From: Chitinophagaceae bacterium
GTDB taxonomy: Bacteria > Bacteroidota > Bacteroidia > Chitinophagales > Chitinophagaceae
Direction of reading: 5' to 3'
Assembly: GCA_023251335.1 (NCBI GenBank)
Contig: JAHEZA010000001.1
Span: 1-25,138 of the forward strand
Length of the DNA stretch: 25,138 bases
Shown: one piece after another, positions 1 through 7,698 of the stretch
Position numbering within the stretch: position 1 is the stretch's first letter
Layout of the letters: each line of letters begins with the position of its first letter
The notes under the pieces: model-generated
What the model saw: the letters and a program-made list of their open reading frames with translations, nothing else
Told to the model about the DNA's origin: nothing
Databases searched by the model: none
Program-made: the position numbers and the translations under genes

Positions 1-62
1 ACTCCGGTTTCTTTCCAGGTATCCTGCCACTTTTTTTCTATCTCTCTGAATTTGTATTCCAT
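1..62 (-). CDS. leuS: Leucyl-tRNA synthetase, N-terminal fragment (runs off left edge)
   Basis: Reading leftward from an ATG at 62-60, the 20 complete codons give MEYKFREIEKKWQDTWKETG, which is the typical opening of bacterial leucyl-tRNA synthetase (an M-x-Y-x-F/P-x-x-I-E-x-K-W-Q-x-x-W start). The family charges tRNA-Leu in the cytoplasm and is about 900 residues long, so nearly all of this gene lies outside the window. It is divergent from ftsX, with 247 bases between the two starts. That short stretch includes a small hairpin at 81-94 (TTGGC-AAAG-GCCAA) in what would be the leuS leader. The call rests on 20 residues and on the agreement of that whole run with the family. Confidence 0.8.
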   Translation of the reverse strand, partial: MEYKFREIEKKWQDTWKETG

Positions 63-234
63 TCTTTTTGTTTATAATTATTGGCAAAGGCCAATCAACG
101 GCAAAGTGCATTTCTGCAATAATATTGCATCGCGCTTGCCATCCATACTTTTATTGTGAAAGAAATGTTATTGATTTATCAGCAAAAGTTTTCAATGAAG
201 TATGTCCACTACATTAGCAACTATTGCAAAGTAG

Positions 235-270
235 CAAAAATACTAAACCTGTTTAAAATCATTATTTTTG
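235..270. promoter_or_regulatory. Candidate divergent -7 promoter elements for leuS and ftsX
   Basis: Two exact matches to the Bacteroidota -7 consensus TAnnTTTG lie almost back to back: TATTTTTG at 263-270 on the plus strand, 40 bases before the ftsX ATG, and its mirror at 242-235 on the minus strand, facing leuS. I do not see a good TTTG -33 element at the expected 19-20 base spacing for either one, and the area is AT-rich. This is a plausible but unproven promoter pair. Confidence 0.3.
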
Positions 271-309
271 CCGCCGTATAAAAAGGGAAAATAAATTCAT
301 CGTTATATT

Positions 310-1188
310 ATGGCTCAATTTGGTAAGGCATCAACGAAACGCGGCAAACCTTCTTACGTATATGCTATTGTGGGCGTGTCTTTGGTACTGTTTCTATTTG
401 GGATTATTGGCTGGATATTTTTGAACATAAAAAAAACGGGCGATTACTTTAAAGAAAACATCCAACTCCATGCCTATATTTATCGTACGGCCACCCCGGA
501 ACAGATAGATTCCCTAAGAAATTATGTTGAAGCTTTGCCTGCTGCGGTGAAAGTAGAATATATTACAAGAGAGCAAGCCATTGAGAAATACAACCAGGAA
601 AATGATACGTTGTGGAAAAAACTGGCCATAAGCAACCCGCTACCCGAAAGCATTGACTTTTATGTAAAGGCAAATTATGTGAATAAAGACAGCCTGGCTA
701 ATCTGGAAAATGCATTGATGACCACCTTTCCACAAACGGTTTCCGAATTTCAAACTCCAAAAGCAACCGTAGCAGGCGTAAGCCAATTTGTAAAAACCAC
801 TACACTGATATTGCTGGTTGTTGCCATTATACTTGCTATCCTGGTAATCGTTTCTATAGATAATACCATCAGGCTGGCCATGTATAGCAATCGCTTTATT
901 ATAAAGACCATGCAGATGGTTGGCGCTACGCGCGGCTTTATAACGCGGCCACTGGATGGGCGGGCCGTTATAAACGGAATTATTGCCTCCGCAATAGCAA
1001 TTGCATTATTGATTGGGTTTATATCGGTAGCTGAAAAATTTGTTCCCTACCTGAGAATATTGCATGACACGCAAAATATGTTTCTGATCTGTGCAGGAAT
1101 TGTTATACTCGGTATATGCATCACGCTGTTAAGCACACATCGTTCTGCTTTAAAATATTTAAAGATGAAATTGGATGATTTATATTGA
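310..1188 (+). CDS. ftsX: Cell division protein FtsX-like permease
   Basis: This 292-residue protein has the FtsX layout. A short basic cytoplasmic N-terminus leads into a first membrane helix at about 17-39. A periplasmic domain covers about 41-160, and three more helices lie near 164-183, 221-241 and 257-277. The cytoplasmic stretch after helix 2 (IRLAMYSNRFIIKTMQMVGATRGFI, split here only for naming) carries the R-x-x-I-x-x-M-x-x-V-G-A-T signature of FtsX. In the family, FtsX pairs with the ATPase FtsE and controls peptidoglycan hydrolases at the septum. ftsE is not adjacent here, which is common in Bacteroidota. DUF3098 and uppP genes follow on the same strand, so an envelope operon is likely. 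The ATG start gives a normal family length. Confidence 0.9.
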   Translation: MAQFGKASTKRGKPSYVYAIVGVSLVLFLFGIIGWIFLNIKKTGDYFKENIQLHAYIYRTATPEQIDSLRNYVEALPAAVKVEYITREQAIEKYNQENDTLWKKLAISNPLPESIDFYVKANYVNKDSLANLENALMTTFPQTVSEFQTPKATVAGVSQFVKTTTLILLVVAIILAILVIVSIDNTIRLAMYSNRFIIKTMQMVGATRGFITRPLDGRAVINGIIASAIAIALLIGFISVAEKFVPYLRILHDTQNMFLICAGIVILGICITLLSTHRSALKYLKMKLDDLY

Positions 1189-1233
1189 GAAAAATTATCC
1201 AATTATTCATTAACATTGCAAAAAAAATAAAAT

Positions 1234-1515
1234 ATGAGTACACCTAAAAAAGTTACTCCTTCAGGATCCCACAAAGAAATTCATCGTTCGCATGATGAAA
1301 GTGTTTTGTTTACAAAAGACAATTACAAGTGGATGTTAATTGGCGCCGTGGTGTTGACACTTGGTTTTTTTCTAATGGCTGGCGGCAAAAGTTCAGACCC
1401 CAATGTGTTTGATGATGCCGCTATTTATGGCTTCCAAAGAATCACCCTGGCACCCCTGCTTATTGTGGGAGGGTTTATAATCGAGATATATGCTATCATA
1501 AGAAAACAAAAATAG
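1234..1515 (+). CDS. DUF3098 small membrane protein
   Basis: This 93-residue protein has a polar N-terminus of about 30 residues and two membrane helices near 33-49 and 70-88. Between them is a loop with a G-G-K-S-S-D-P-N-x-F motif, and the tail is short and basic. The size, the loop and the position directly after ftsX (45-base gap) match the DUF3098 family, which is essentially restricted to Bacteroidota and has no established biochemical role. Its steady linkage with ftsX and uppP suggests an envelope function, but that is inference. A hairpin followed by a T-run starts 20 bases after the stop codon. Confidence 0.85.
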   Translation: MSTPKKVTPSGSHKEIHRSHDESVLFTKDNYKWMLIGAVVLTLGFFLMAGGKSSDPNVFDDAAIYGFQRITLAPLLIVGGFIIEIYAIIRKQK

Positions 1516-1535
1516 TTTTTCAAAATATAAAAGTG

Positions 1536-1562
1536 AGCGATGATATTTTCATCGCTTTTTTT
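1536..1562 (+). terminator. Intrinsic terminator after the DUF3098 gene
   Basis: An 8-bp perfect stem (AGCGATGA at 1536-1543, TCATCGCT at 1549-1556) with a 5-base loop is followed by a run of seven T residues. It sits between the DUF3098 gene and uppP, so uppP (start 1602) is either read through or has its own promoter in the remaining 40 bases, where I see no clear match. Confidence 0.75.
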
Positions 1563-1601
1563 ATTTAAGGCATTGCATTCTTTTTACAAAATCAATTTAA
1601 A

Positions 1602-2396
1602 ATGACCATTGTTCAATCCATTATCATCAGCATTGTAGAAGGTATTACTGAATTCATTCCTATTTCATCCACAGGCCATATGATTATTGCGGAGAAGTTT
1701 TTGGGAATAAAAGAAGATGAGTTTACAAAGATGTTCACGGTGGCCATACAACTGGGCGCCATCCTGGCCGTGGTGGTTTTATACTGGAAAAAGTTTTTTG
1801 ATTTCAAAAATCTTCATTTCTATTTCAAATTAATAATAGGCGTCATCCCCGCAATTATATTGGGTTTATTTCTCTCTGACAAAATTGATGAAATGATGGG
1901 AAGCACGCTTGTAGTAGCTCTTGCAATTCTTATTGGTGGAATTATTTTGATTTTTATTGACCGGTTTTTCAAGAATCCAACCATACAGTCAGAGAAGCAG
2001 GTTACCTATAGCAAATCTTTTACGATTGGTATTTGGCAGTGCCTTGCTATGATTCCCGGCATGAGCCGAAGCGCGGCTTCCATAATAGGTGGGATGCAGC
2101 AAAAGCTTACCAGGAGCGCAGCGGCGGAATTTTCTTTTTTTCTTGCAGTACCTACGATGGTGGCGGCTACTGGTTATAAATTATTCAAACACTATACACA
2201 TGACGGCGGCTTTACGGGCGAAGAAATAAAACTTCTTGTTATCGGTAATATAGTTGCTTTTGTAGTTGCATTACTGGCTATCAAATTTTTTATCGATTTT
2301 TTAAAAAAACATGGATTTCGTGTCTGGGGAATTTATAGAGTGGCCGTTGGATTGATCCTGTTGATCCTGATCTTCACGGGATATATTCAACAATAA
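1602..2396 (+). CDS. uppP: Undecaprenyl-diphosphate phosphatase
   Basis: This 264-residue, strongly hydrophobic polytopic protein dephosphorylates undecaprenyl diphosphate to recycle the lipid carrier for peptidoglycan and other wall polymers. Family motifs are intact. The first motif is E13-G-I-T-E17-F-I-P followed by the serine-rich S-S-T-G-H26 segment. The second is P152-G-M-S-R156-S-A-A-S. The two glutamates, the histidine and the arginine are the residues implicated in catalysis in this BacA/UppP family. Length is normal. It lies 86 bases after the DUF3098 gene on the same strand. In many Bacteroidota truB follows this gene, but here it does not: the next 283 bases carry no gene and the following gene is a superoxide dismutase. 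Confidence 0.96.
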   Translation: MTIVQSIIISIVEGITEFIPISSTGHMIIAEKFLGIKEDEFTKMFTVAIQLGAILAVVVLYWKKFFDFKNLHFYFKLIIGVIPAIILGLFLSDKIDEMMGSTLVVALAILIGGIILIFIDRFFKNPTIQSEKQVTYSKSFTIGIWQCLAMIPGMSRSAASIIGGMQQKLTRSAAAEFSFFLAVPTMVAATGYKLFKHYTHDGGFTGEEIKLLVIGNIVAFVVALLAIKFFIDFLKKHGFRVWGIYRVAVGLILLILIFTGYIQQ

Positions 2397-2679
2397 AATC
2401 AACTCCGGATCCAAATTTCCAGATCATTCTTATATAGGGTTTAATCAAAAGTTCCCACGCACGTGAAGCGCTTTATGGGATCGTACATCCAATTTTTATT
2501 CGAATTAGTGATGTGGAAAGATGTCGTCTTATTTCTTTGCTAAATAAAATTTCCGTTTAAATGTCCGTCTACTGGTAACCGTGAAATAAAATAAGGCACA
2601 GTTTATGTAACCTGAAATAAAAAAATCGATTACTTTGTAAAATACTTTCAATCACTTATTCAATTAAATAAATCTAAAA

Positions 2680-3297
2680 ATGAAACAACTTATCAGGCCT
2701 TTTAAAACAACAGTCTTTCTTTTCATAGCCTCTTTGGCTATCATGTCCTGCAACAGTGGAAATAGTGCTTCCGATGCGAACACAACAACACCTTCCTCTG
2801 ATACGGTATCGGCAGCAGACAAAACATCTTCGGAGCCAGCGCCTATGAAGGATAGTGCTGTGGCAGATTTAAAGGCGGTAACAGACACCACCTTGAACGG
2901 CACTGTTGATTTCAAGGCAGAACCCGATGGTAAAGTAAAAATGAAATTAGAACTTACTATCCCTCAAAAAGCCAACAAGAGTGTAGCGGTACATATTCAT
3001 GCTGATGGAGATTGCGGCGATATGGGTAAAATGGCAGGTGGCCACTGGAATCCCACTAATTCTCAGCATGGAAAATGGGAAAGCAGTAGTTTCCATTCCG
3101 GCGATATAGGAAATGTAAAGCTTGACATGAATGGAAAAGGAAGTATGGAATTAGAAACCAATCTTTGGTCTCTCGGTGGCGATATGAAAACAAACATAAT
3201 AGGAAAAGCAATTATCGTTCATGGAGGTGAAGATGATTTTGTTTCGCAACCTGCAGGCAATGCCGGATCCAGGATTGGCTGCGGTGTTATTCAGTAA
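2680..3297 (+). CDS. sodC: Cu/Zn superoxide dismutase, predicted lipoprotein
   Basis: The N-terminus is a lipoprotein signal: basic start, hydrophobic core, and a lipobox A-I-M-S-C with the modified cysteine at residue 24. It is followed by a Ser/Thr/Asp-rich linker to about residue 65. The C-terminal SOD domain keeps every metal ligand expected for Cu/Zn SOD: H105 and H107 (V-H-I-H), H122 (G-G-H-W-N-P), H130, H139, D142 (F-H-S-G-D) and H181 (I-V-H-G-G-E-D-D). It also keeps the disulfide cysteines C112 and C201 and the active-site arginine R198 (G-S-R-I-G-C-G). It should convert superoxide to peroxide and oxygen in the periplasm or at the outer membrane. The gene appears monocistronic, ending in a shared terminator. 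Confidence 0.92.
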   Translation: MKQLIRPFKTTVFLFIASLAIMSCNSGNSASDANTTTPSSDTVSAADKTSSEPAPMKDSAVADLKAVTDTTLNGTVDFKAEPDGKVKMKLELTIPQKANKSVAVHIHADGDCGDMGKMAGGHWNPTNSQHGKWESSSFHSGDIGNVKLDMNGKGSMELETNLWSLGGDMKTNIIGKAIIVHGGEDDFVSQPAGNAGSRIGCGVIQ

Positions 3298-3324
3298 TGT
3301 TGTATAAACTCTGCTAATTTTTTT

Positions 3325-3360
3325 AATAATCCCGATGAATGCATCGGGATTATTTTTTTA
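3325..3360. terminator. Bidirectional terminator between sodC and the DUF488 gene
   Basis: There is a perfect 13-bp inverted repeat (AATAATCCCGATG at 3325-3337, its complement at 3342-3354) with a 4-base loop. A T-rich run lies on the right and a matching stretch of T's and A's on the left. It serves two convergent genes. The T-run on the plus strand overlaps the stop codon of the minus-strand DUF488 gene (3358-3360), so the hairpin lies immediately beyond that gene. Confidence 0.85.
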
Positions 3361-3906
3361 AATTTCATCGTCACCAGGATGATAGCTCAATTTGCCATTT
3401 ACTACCCTTGCAGGCGAAGTGTATGGATGTTCTTCTTCCTTATCCACACCCATAATGTGCATCACCGTCCATCCATTTACTTTTAAATAATCCGAAACCA
3501 TCGAACGATGGCAACGCCACCACACAGCTTCTGAACACATAAAAGCTGTTCTTCGTTCCAGCGCTAATTTTTCCAATTCTTCTATTCCGTCTTTAAAATC
3601 TTCCGTTCCCATGTAATCGGCATAACCGCGAAAAGCGGCGTGCCGCCATGAGGTATTTTTAGATTCCGGATTTACTTTTCTTCTGCCACCCAACTTTTTT
3701 ATATGCACATATTGAATATTATTTTCGGGCAATGAAACTTCAAGCGCTTCTTTATTAAACTGCGGGTATCGGCGCGAGCCGGGATAACTTCTGATATCAG
3801 CTACGAGGTCTATTTTAAACGAAAGAAGCATTTCAATCAGTTCTTCTAATGTACGCGTGGAGTGGCCAATGGTCCAAACAATCTTATGTTGAGATTTTCT
3901 TTTCAT
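3358..3906 (-). CDS. DUF488 domain-containing protein
   Basis: This 182-residue protein opens with the family signature T-I-G-H-S-T-R-T (residues 12-19), followed by a V-A-D-I-R-S-Y-P-G-S-R-R-Y-P-Q-F block (35-50). Later comes C124-S-E126 and the C132-H133-R134 motif in the F-M-C-S-E-x-x-x-x-R-C-H-R-S segment, which are the conserved polar residues of DUF488. The biochemical role of the family is not established; the conserved Cys/Glu/His/Arg set looks catalytic or nucleic-acid related. It appears monocistronic, convergent with sodC and separated by about 250 bases from the merR-type gene behind it. Those 250 bases (3907-4157) hold no gene I can support. Confidence 0.88.
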   Translation of the reverse strand: MKRKSQHKIVWTIGHSTRTLEELIEMLLSFKIDLVADIRSYPGSRRYPQFNKEALEVSLPENNIQYVHIKKLGGRRKVNPESKNTSWRHAAFRGYADYMGTEDFKDGIEELEKLALERRTAFMCSEAVWWRCHRSMVSDYLKVNGWTVMHIMGVDKEEEHPYTSPARVVNGKLSYHPGDDEI

Positions 3907-4157
3907 CGTAATTTTTATTCAAAGCCTTTTTCTGCGATTAGAAATATATCTCAAAGAAGAAATTGTTTTCTCGTTTTAGTGAAAAAGGCCGTTCCCGGTT
4001 TACAATGCAAAATTGATTCCCGGATTAGAATTATAGATTTTAAAAATAATTGTATAAGAAAACAGGAATTAGTTTTATTTCTTCGTTTACTAATTCCACA
4101 TCCAATACCCGGGTTATATTTTTCAAGAATGCTTTAACTGTCAGCATTTGGCATTTT

Positions 4158-4670
4158 TCACAAATTGCTTTTTAACTCTAATAAAAATGTCTTTATCTTT
4201 TCCAATGATTCTATCATTTCGTGTTTCTCTCCGGCGGCTTTATTATTCTTTAAAAATTCTTTGGCGCCCTCAATCGTGTATTTTCTTTCCCGTAATAAAT
4301 GATAGATCATTTTTAGATTTTTCACATCTTCCGGCCTGAAATACCGATCACCCTTTTTATTTTTTTTAGGTTTCAAAATATCAAATTCATTTTCCCAATA
4401 CCTGATTAATGAATTGTTTTCTTTAAACATTAGAGAAACATCGCCGATAGAATAATATTGTTTTTGAAAAAGAACGTCATCCTCAGGTACAGAAATAGCA
4501 TCCGGTTCCGCATTATAATCCTTTATACTTTTTCGGCCTCTTGTAGATTTGGGCTTTATTTGCTCCCGGATATCAGGCTTTTTAGTGGAAGTTTTTTTTA
4601 TTTTTTTTTCCGGTGATTCCCTTTTTGGCATGTCTTCCCCAAAATCAAAACTTGTTTGTGATAGCGCCAT
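4158..4670 (-). CDS. MerR-family transcriptional regulator
   Basis: This 170-residue protein has three parts. The N-terminal 65 residues are rich in Lys, Ser and Pro and look disordered. A winged helix-turn-helix of MerR type spans about 72-142: Y-S-I-G-D-V, then N-x-x-I-R-Y-W-E, then a wing containing G-D-R-Y-F-R-P-E-D-V, then the second helix pair with T-I-E-G-A-K-E-F-L. A short helix at the end (153-170) could dimerise. There is no effector-binding domain and no cysteine-rich metal site, so it is not a typical metal sensor. Similar short MerR proteins are common next to alaS in Bacteroidota. It is divergent from alaS across 272 bases that contain a strong promoter. The target is unknown. 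Confidence 0.88.
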   Translation of the reverse strand: MALSQTSFDFGEDMPKRESPEKKIKKTSTKKPDIREQIKPKSTRGRKSIKDYNAEPDAISVPEDDVLFQKQYYSIGDVSLMFKENNSLIRYWENEFDILKPKKNKKGDRYFRPEDVKNLKMIYHLLRERKYTIEGAKEFLKNNKAAGEKHEMIESLEKIKTFLLELKSNL

Positions 4671-4734
4671 AATTGATGCTGAGATTTAACATAAAAAATA
4701 AATTACCACTATTCATTTACAAAAATGTTGCCTG

Positions 4735-4765
4735 TTTGTAAATGCGCTCAAACCAAATACCTTTG
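4735..4765 (+). promoter_or_regulatory. Predicted alaS promoter (Bacteroidota type)
   Basis: A TTTG -33 element at 4735-4738, a 19-base spacer, and an exact TAnnTTTG -7 element (TACCTTTG, 4758-4765) together match the Bacteroidota primary sigma factor consensus. Transcription would start near 4772, leaving a leader of about 170 bases before alaS. A weaker minus-strand pair interleaves with it (CAAAAATG at 4720-4727 and CAAA at 4749-4752) and could serve the divergent merR-type gene. Confidence 0.6.
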
Positions 4766-4838
4766 CGGCATTAAAATATTTTTAAAAACAAAGATAGCTA
4801 CTTAATACTTGTGCTATCTCAACCATAATAGCCATTTA

Positions 4839-4899
4839 TCCCACAAAGCATAAAGACCACAAAGTTCGCTTTCTTTGTGAAAGTGGTGGCTTAGTGGGA
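4839..4899. repeat. Palindromic, CACAAAG-rich element in the alaS leader
   Basis: An outer inverted repeat (TCCCAC at 4839-4844, GTGGGA at 4894-4899) encloses an inner one (CACAAAG at 4858-4864, CTTTGTG at 4873-4879). CCACAAAG occurs twice as a direct repeat (4841-4848 and 4857-4864). From memory, CACAAAG / CTTAGTG palindromes of this kind are scattered between genes in many bacterial genomes. Whether this copy is such a dispersed repeat or a functional RNA structure of alaS cannot be settled here. Confidence 0.55.
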
Positions 4900-4942
4900 A
4901 ACAAGCCTGACAAGGTTGTAAAGTTAAAATTCACATGAATCT

Positions 4943-7576
4943 ATGATGCAAAGCGCGGAAATAAGACAGCACTTTCTTGATTTCTTTAAATCCAAAGGGC
5001 ACCAGATAGTTCCCTCTGCCCCGATCGTGATCAAGAACGATCCGACATTACTCTTTACTAATGCGGGCATGAACCAGTTCAAAGAATACTTTTTGGGAAA
5101 TAAACCTGCGCCTTATTCGCGTGTTGCTGATACACAAAAATGCCTTCGTGTTAGCGGCAAGCACAACGACCTGGAAGAAGTGGGCGTAGATACGTATCAT
5201 CACACGATGTTTGAAATGCTGGGCAATTGGAGCTTCGGAAAGGCGACCGGAGAGCCTAAGCCTTATTTTAAAAAAGAAGCCATCGCCTGGAGTTGGGAAT
5301 TGCTCACAGATATTTATAAGATACCTGTTGAAGATTTATATGTTACCGTTTTTGAAGGCGATGTCAGCGAAGACCTGCCACGCGATGATGAGTCATTGAA
5401 TTTCTGGAAGGAACATGTGCCTGAAGGCAGGATAATTTTTGGAAATAAAAAAGATAATTTTTGGGAAATGGGCGACACCGGGCCATGCGGGCCTTGTACA
5501 GAAATTCATGTGGATTGCAGAGGTGAAGAAGAGAAGAAACTGGTTCCCGGAAAAGATCTTGTAAATAACGACCATCCACAAGTGATAGAAATATGGAATG
5601 TGGTGTTCATTCAATACAACCGAAAGAAAGATGGTTCATTGGAATTATTACCTGCAAAACATGTGGATACCGGGATGGGTTTTGAAAGATTGGTTCGTGT
5701 GTTGCAAAATAAAAAAAGCAATTATGATACTGATATATTTACAGGAACGATTGCTGAGATTGAAAAGATTTCAGGAAAAAAATATGATTATTCAGGCACC
5801 AAAGAGGCCGTCGCGTTTCGCGTGATTGCAGATCACATCCGGGCTATTGCCTTCCCAATTACCGATGGACAATTGCCTTCAAACACTGGTGCCGGTTACG
5901 TTATCAGAAGAATATTACGGCGTGCCGTTCGCTACTATTTTTCTTATCTCGATGTAAGAGAACCATTGCTTTATAAATTAGTTCCCGCGATAGCAGCCCA
6001 ATTTAGAAACGTGTTTCCTGAATTGGATAAGCAAAAAGATTTTGTTGCGAAAGTGATTCATGAGGAAGAAAATAATTTTTTGAGAACATTGGATTCCGGA
6101 TTAAAAAGGTTGGACGCGCTAATTGCTGACAAAAAAAATATTGACGGAAAAACTGCTTTTGAATTATACGATACGTATGGCTTTCCAATCGATCTTACCA
6201 ATTTAATTGCTTCCGAAAATAAATTAGCAATTGATCTGGTTGGTTTTGAAAAAGAAATGCAACAACAAAAAAACCGCAGTCGCGCCGCCGCAGTTGTGGA
6301 TACGGAAGATTGGATTGTTCTAAATGAAGATACCCGGAAAAACTTCGTTGGCTACGAAATTTTAAAAAGCAACAGCAAAGTTTCCAAATACAGGAAGACA
6401 AAATCAAAAGGAAAGGAAACATTTCAAGTAGTTTTAGACACCACACCATTTTACGCTGAAAGTGGTGGCCAGGTGGGCGATACGGGCGTGTTGGCTTTTG
6501 GTGAAGAGGAAATTCCTGTCATCAATACTAAAAAAGAAAATGAATTGATTCTTCATTTTACTGAAAAGCTACCGGCAAATATTGATTCAGAAGTAGTGGC
6601 AAAAGTAGATGCTGATAGGAGAAAAAAAACCGCGGTTCATCACAGCGCCACCCATTTGATGCACGCAGCATTGCGCAAAGTTTTAGGAACGCATGTGCAA
6701 CAAAAAGGAAGCCTGGTAAATGAAGAATACCTGCGTTTCGATTTCTCTCACTTTGCTAAAATGACGAAAGAAGAAATTGAAAAAGTGGAAAGCATCGTTA
6801 ACGAGAAAATAAGGGCAAATATTCCGGTGGTGATAAAACAGATGCCAAAGGAAGAAGCGATAAAAACCGGGGCAATGGCTTTGTTTGGAGAAAAATATGG
6901 TGATGTGGTTCGGGTAGTTATCATGGACCCCGAATACTCCATTGAACTTTGTGGAGGTACTCATGTGGCAAATACGGGTGAGTTGGGAATTTTTAAAATT
7001 ATAAACGAAACCGCTATTGGCGCCGGTTTGAGAAGGATAGAAGCCTTTGGTGGAATAGCTGCGGAAGATTTTATCAATAAAAAACTAGAAGAATTAGGCG
7101 CTGTAAAAGAACAATTAAAAAACCCGAAAGACACGCTAAAAGCATTGGAATCTCTTTTATCAGAAAAGGAAAAACTAAATAAAGAGGTGAACTATTTAGA
7201 ATCTCAAATACTTCATACAGTAAACGAACAAATAAGTAAGAATGCTGTTTTAATAAACGGTGTGAATTTTGTTGGAGAAATTGTTTCTGTTTCCAATGCA
7301 GACGCTTTGAAGAAATTGGCATCTCTTTTAAAAGATAATGTAAAAAATTTTGTTACCGTTTTGGCTGCTGATATTGATGGCAAAGCGAACGTGGTGATCG
7401 CTATCGATGAGGATATTGTTGCATCAAAAAAATTAGATGCCGCAAAAATTATTAAAGAGCACGTAGCACCGCTGATCAAAGGAGGCGGTGGTGGACAAAA
7501 AACCCTGGCTTCTGCCGGAGGGCAGGATGCTTCTAAATTGGGTGAGGTAATTGAGCAGGTAAAATCATTGCTCTAA
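4943..7576 (+). CDS. alaS: Alanyl-tRNA synthetase
   Basis: This 877-residue protein is the normal length for bacterial AlaRS, which charges tRNA-Ala in the cytoplasm and edits mischarged Ser/Gly. The class II catalytic core begins at once (S-A-E-I-R-x-x-F-L-D-F-F, then F-T-N-A-G-M-N-Q-F). The editing domain has the zinc-type ligands H567 and H571 (H-S-A-T-H) and C670 and H674 (C-G-G-T-H). The C-terminal domain ends with a glycine-rich G-G-G-G-G-Q segment near residue 852. Two ATG codons lie in tandem. Family alignments usually begin one residue later, so initiation at 4946 is equally possible. A predicted promoter lies about 175 bases upstream. Confidence 0.98.
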   Translation: MMQSAEIRQHFLDFFKSKGHQIVPSAPIVIKNDPTLLFTNAGMNQFKEYFLGNKPAPYSRVADTQKCLRVSGKHNDLEEVGVDTYHHTMFEMLGNWSFGKATGEPKPYFKKEAIAWSWELLTDIYKIPVEDLYVTVFEGDVSEDLPRDDESLNFWKEHVPEGRIIFGNKKDNFWEMGDTGPCGPCTEIHVDCRGEEEKKLVPGKDLVNNDHPQVIEIWNVVFIQYNRKKDGSLELLPAKHVDTGMGFERLVRVLQNKKSNYDTDIFTGTIAEIEKISGKKYDYSGTKEAVAFRVIADHIRAIAFPITDGQLPSNTGAGYVIRRILRRAVRYYFSYLDVREPLLYKLVPAIAAQFRNVFPELDKQKDFVAKVIHEEENNFLRTLDSGLKRLDALIADKKNIDGKTAFELYDTYGFPIDLTNLIASENKLAIDLVGFEKEMQQQKNRSRAAAVVDTEDWIVLNEDTRKNFVGYEILKSNSKVSKYRKTKSKGKETFQVVLDTTPFYAESGGQVGDTGVLAFGEEEIPVINTKKENELILHFTEKLPANIDSEVVAKVDADRRKKTAVHHSATHLMHAALRKVLGTHVQQKGSLVNEEYLRFDFSHFAKMTKEEIEKVESIVNEKIRANIPVVIKQMPKEEAIKTGAMALFGEKYGDVVRVVIMDPEYSIELCGGTHVANTGELGIFKIINETAIGAGLRRIEAFGGIAAEDFINKKLEELGAVKEQLKNPKDTLKALESLLSEKEKLNKEVNYLESQILHTVNEQISKNAVLINGVNFVGEIVSVSNADALKKLASLLKDNVKNFVTVLAADIDGKANVVIAIDEDIVASKKLDAAKIIKEHVAPLIKGGGGGQKTLASAGGQDASKLGEVIEQVKSLL

Positions 7577-7631
7577 AGTCTGGCCTGGATGAAATTTTAA
7601 GTTAACGTTAGACTATATATTCTTCAAAAAA

Positions 7632-7661
7632 TTTGTTTTTTTTCTTTGCAGTTTTACTTTG
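7632..7661 (+). promoter_or_regulatory. Candidate promoter of the PDZ-domain gene
   Basis: TTTG at 7632-7635 and a near-consensus -7 element TTACTTTG at 7654-7661 are separated by 18 bases, and the ATG follows 37 bases later. The -7 element differs from TAnnTTTG at one position. The same TTACTTTG octamer occurs before sodC (2630-2637) without a clear -33 partner. Confidence 0.42.
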
Positions 7662-7698
7662 AGATAGTAAATTTTTAATATCTCAAAATCATATTAGC

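Noticed and set aside
3862..4137. A 91-codon open frame on the plus strand overlapping the DUF488 start and the gap to the merR-type gene
   Set aside because: Its first part is antisense to DUF488, the rest is low-complexity AT-rich sequence with no recognisable protein pattern, and there is no promoter-like signal.
4772..4942. Possible T-box riboswitch in the alaS leader
   Set aside because: I see no T-box consensus sequence or antiterminator/terminator pair, and T-boxes are not typical of Bacteroidota.
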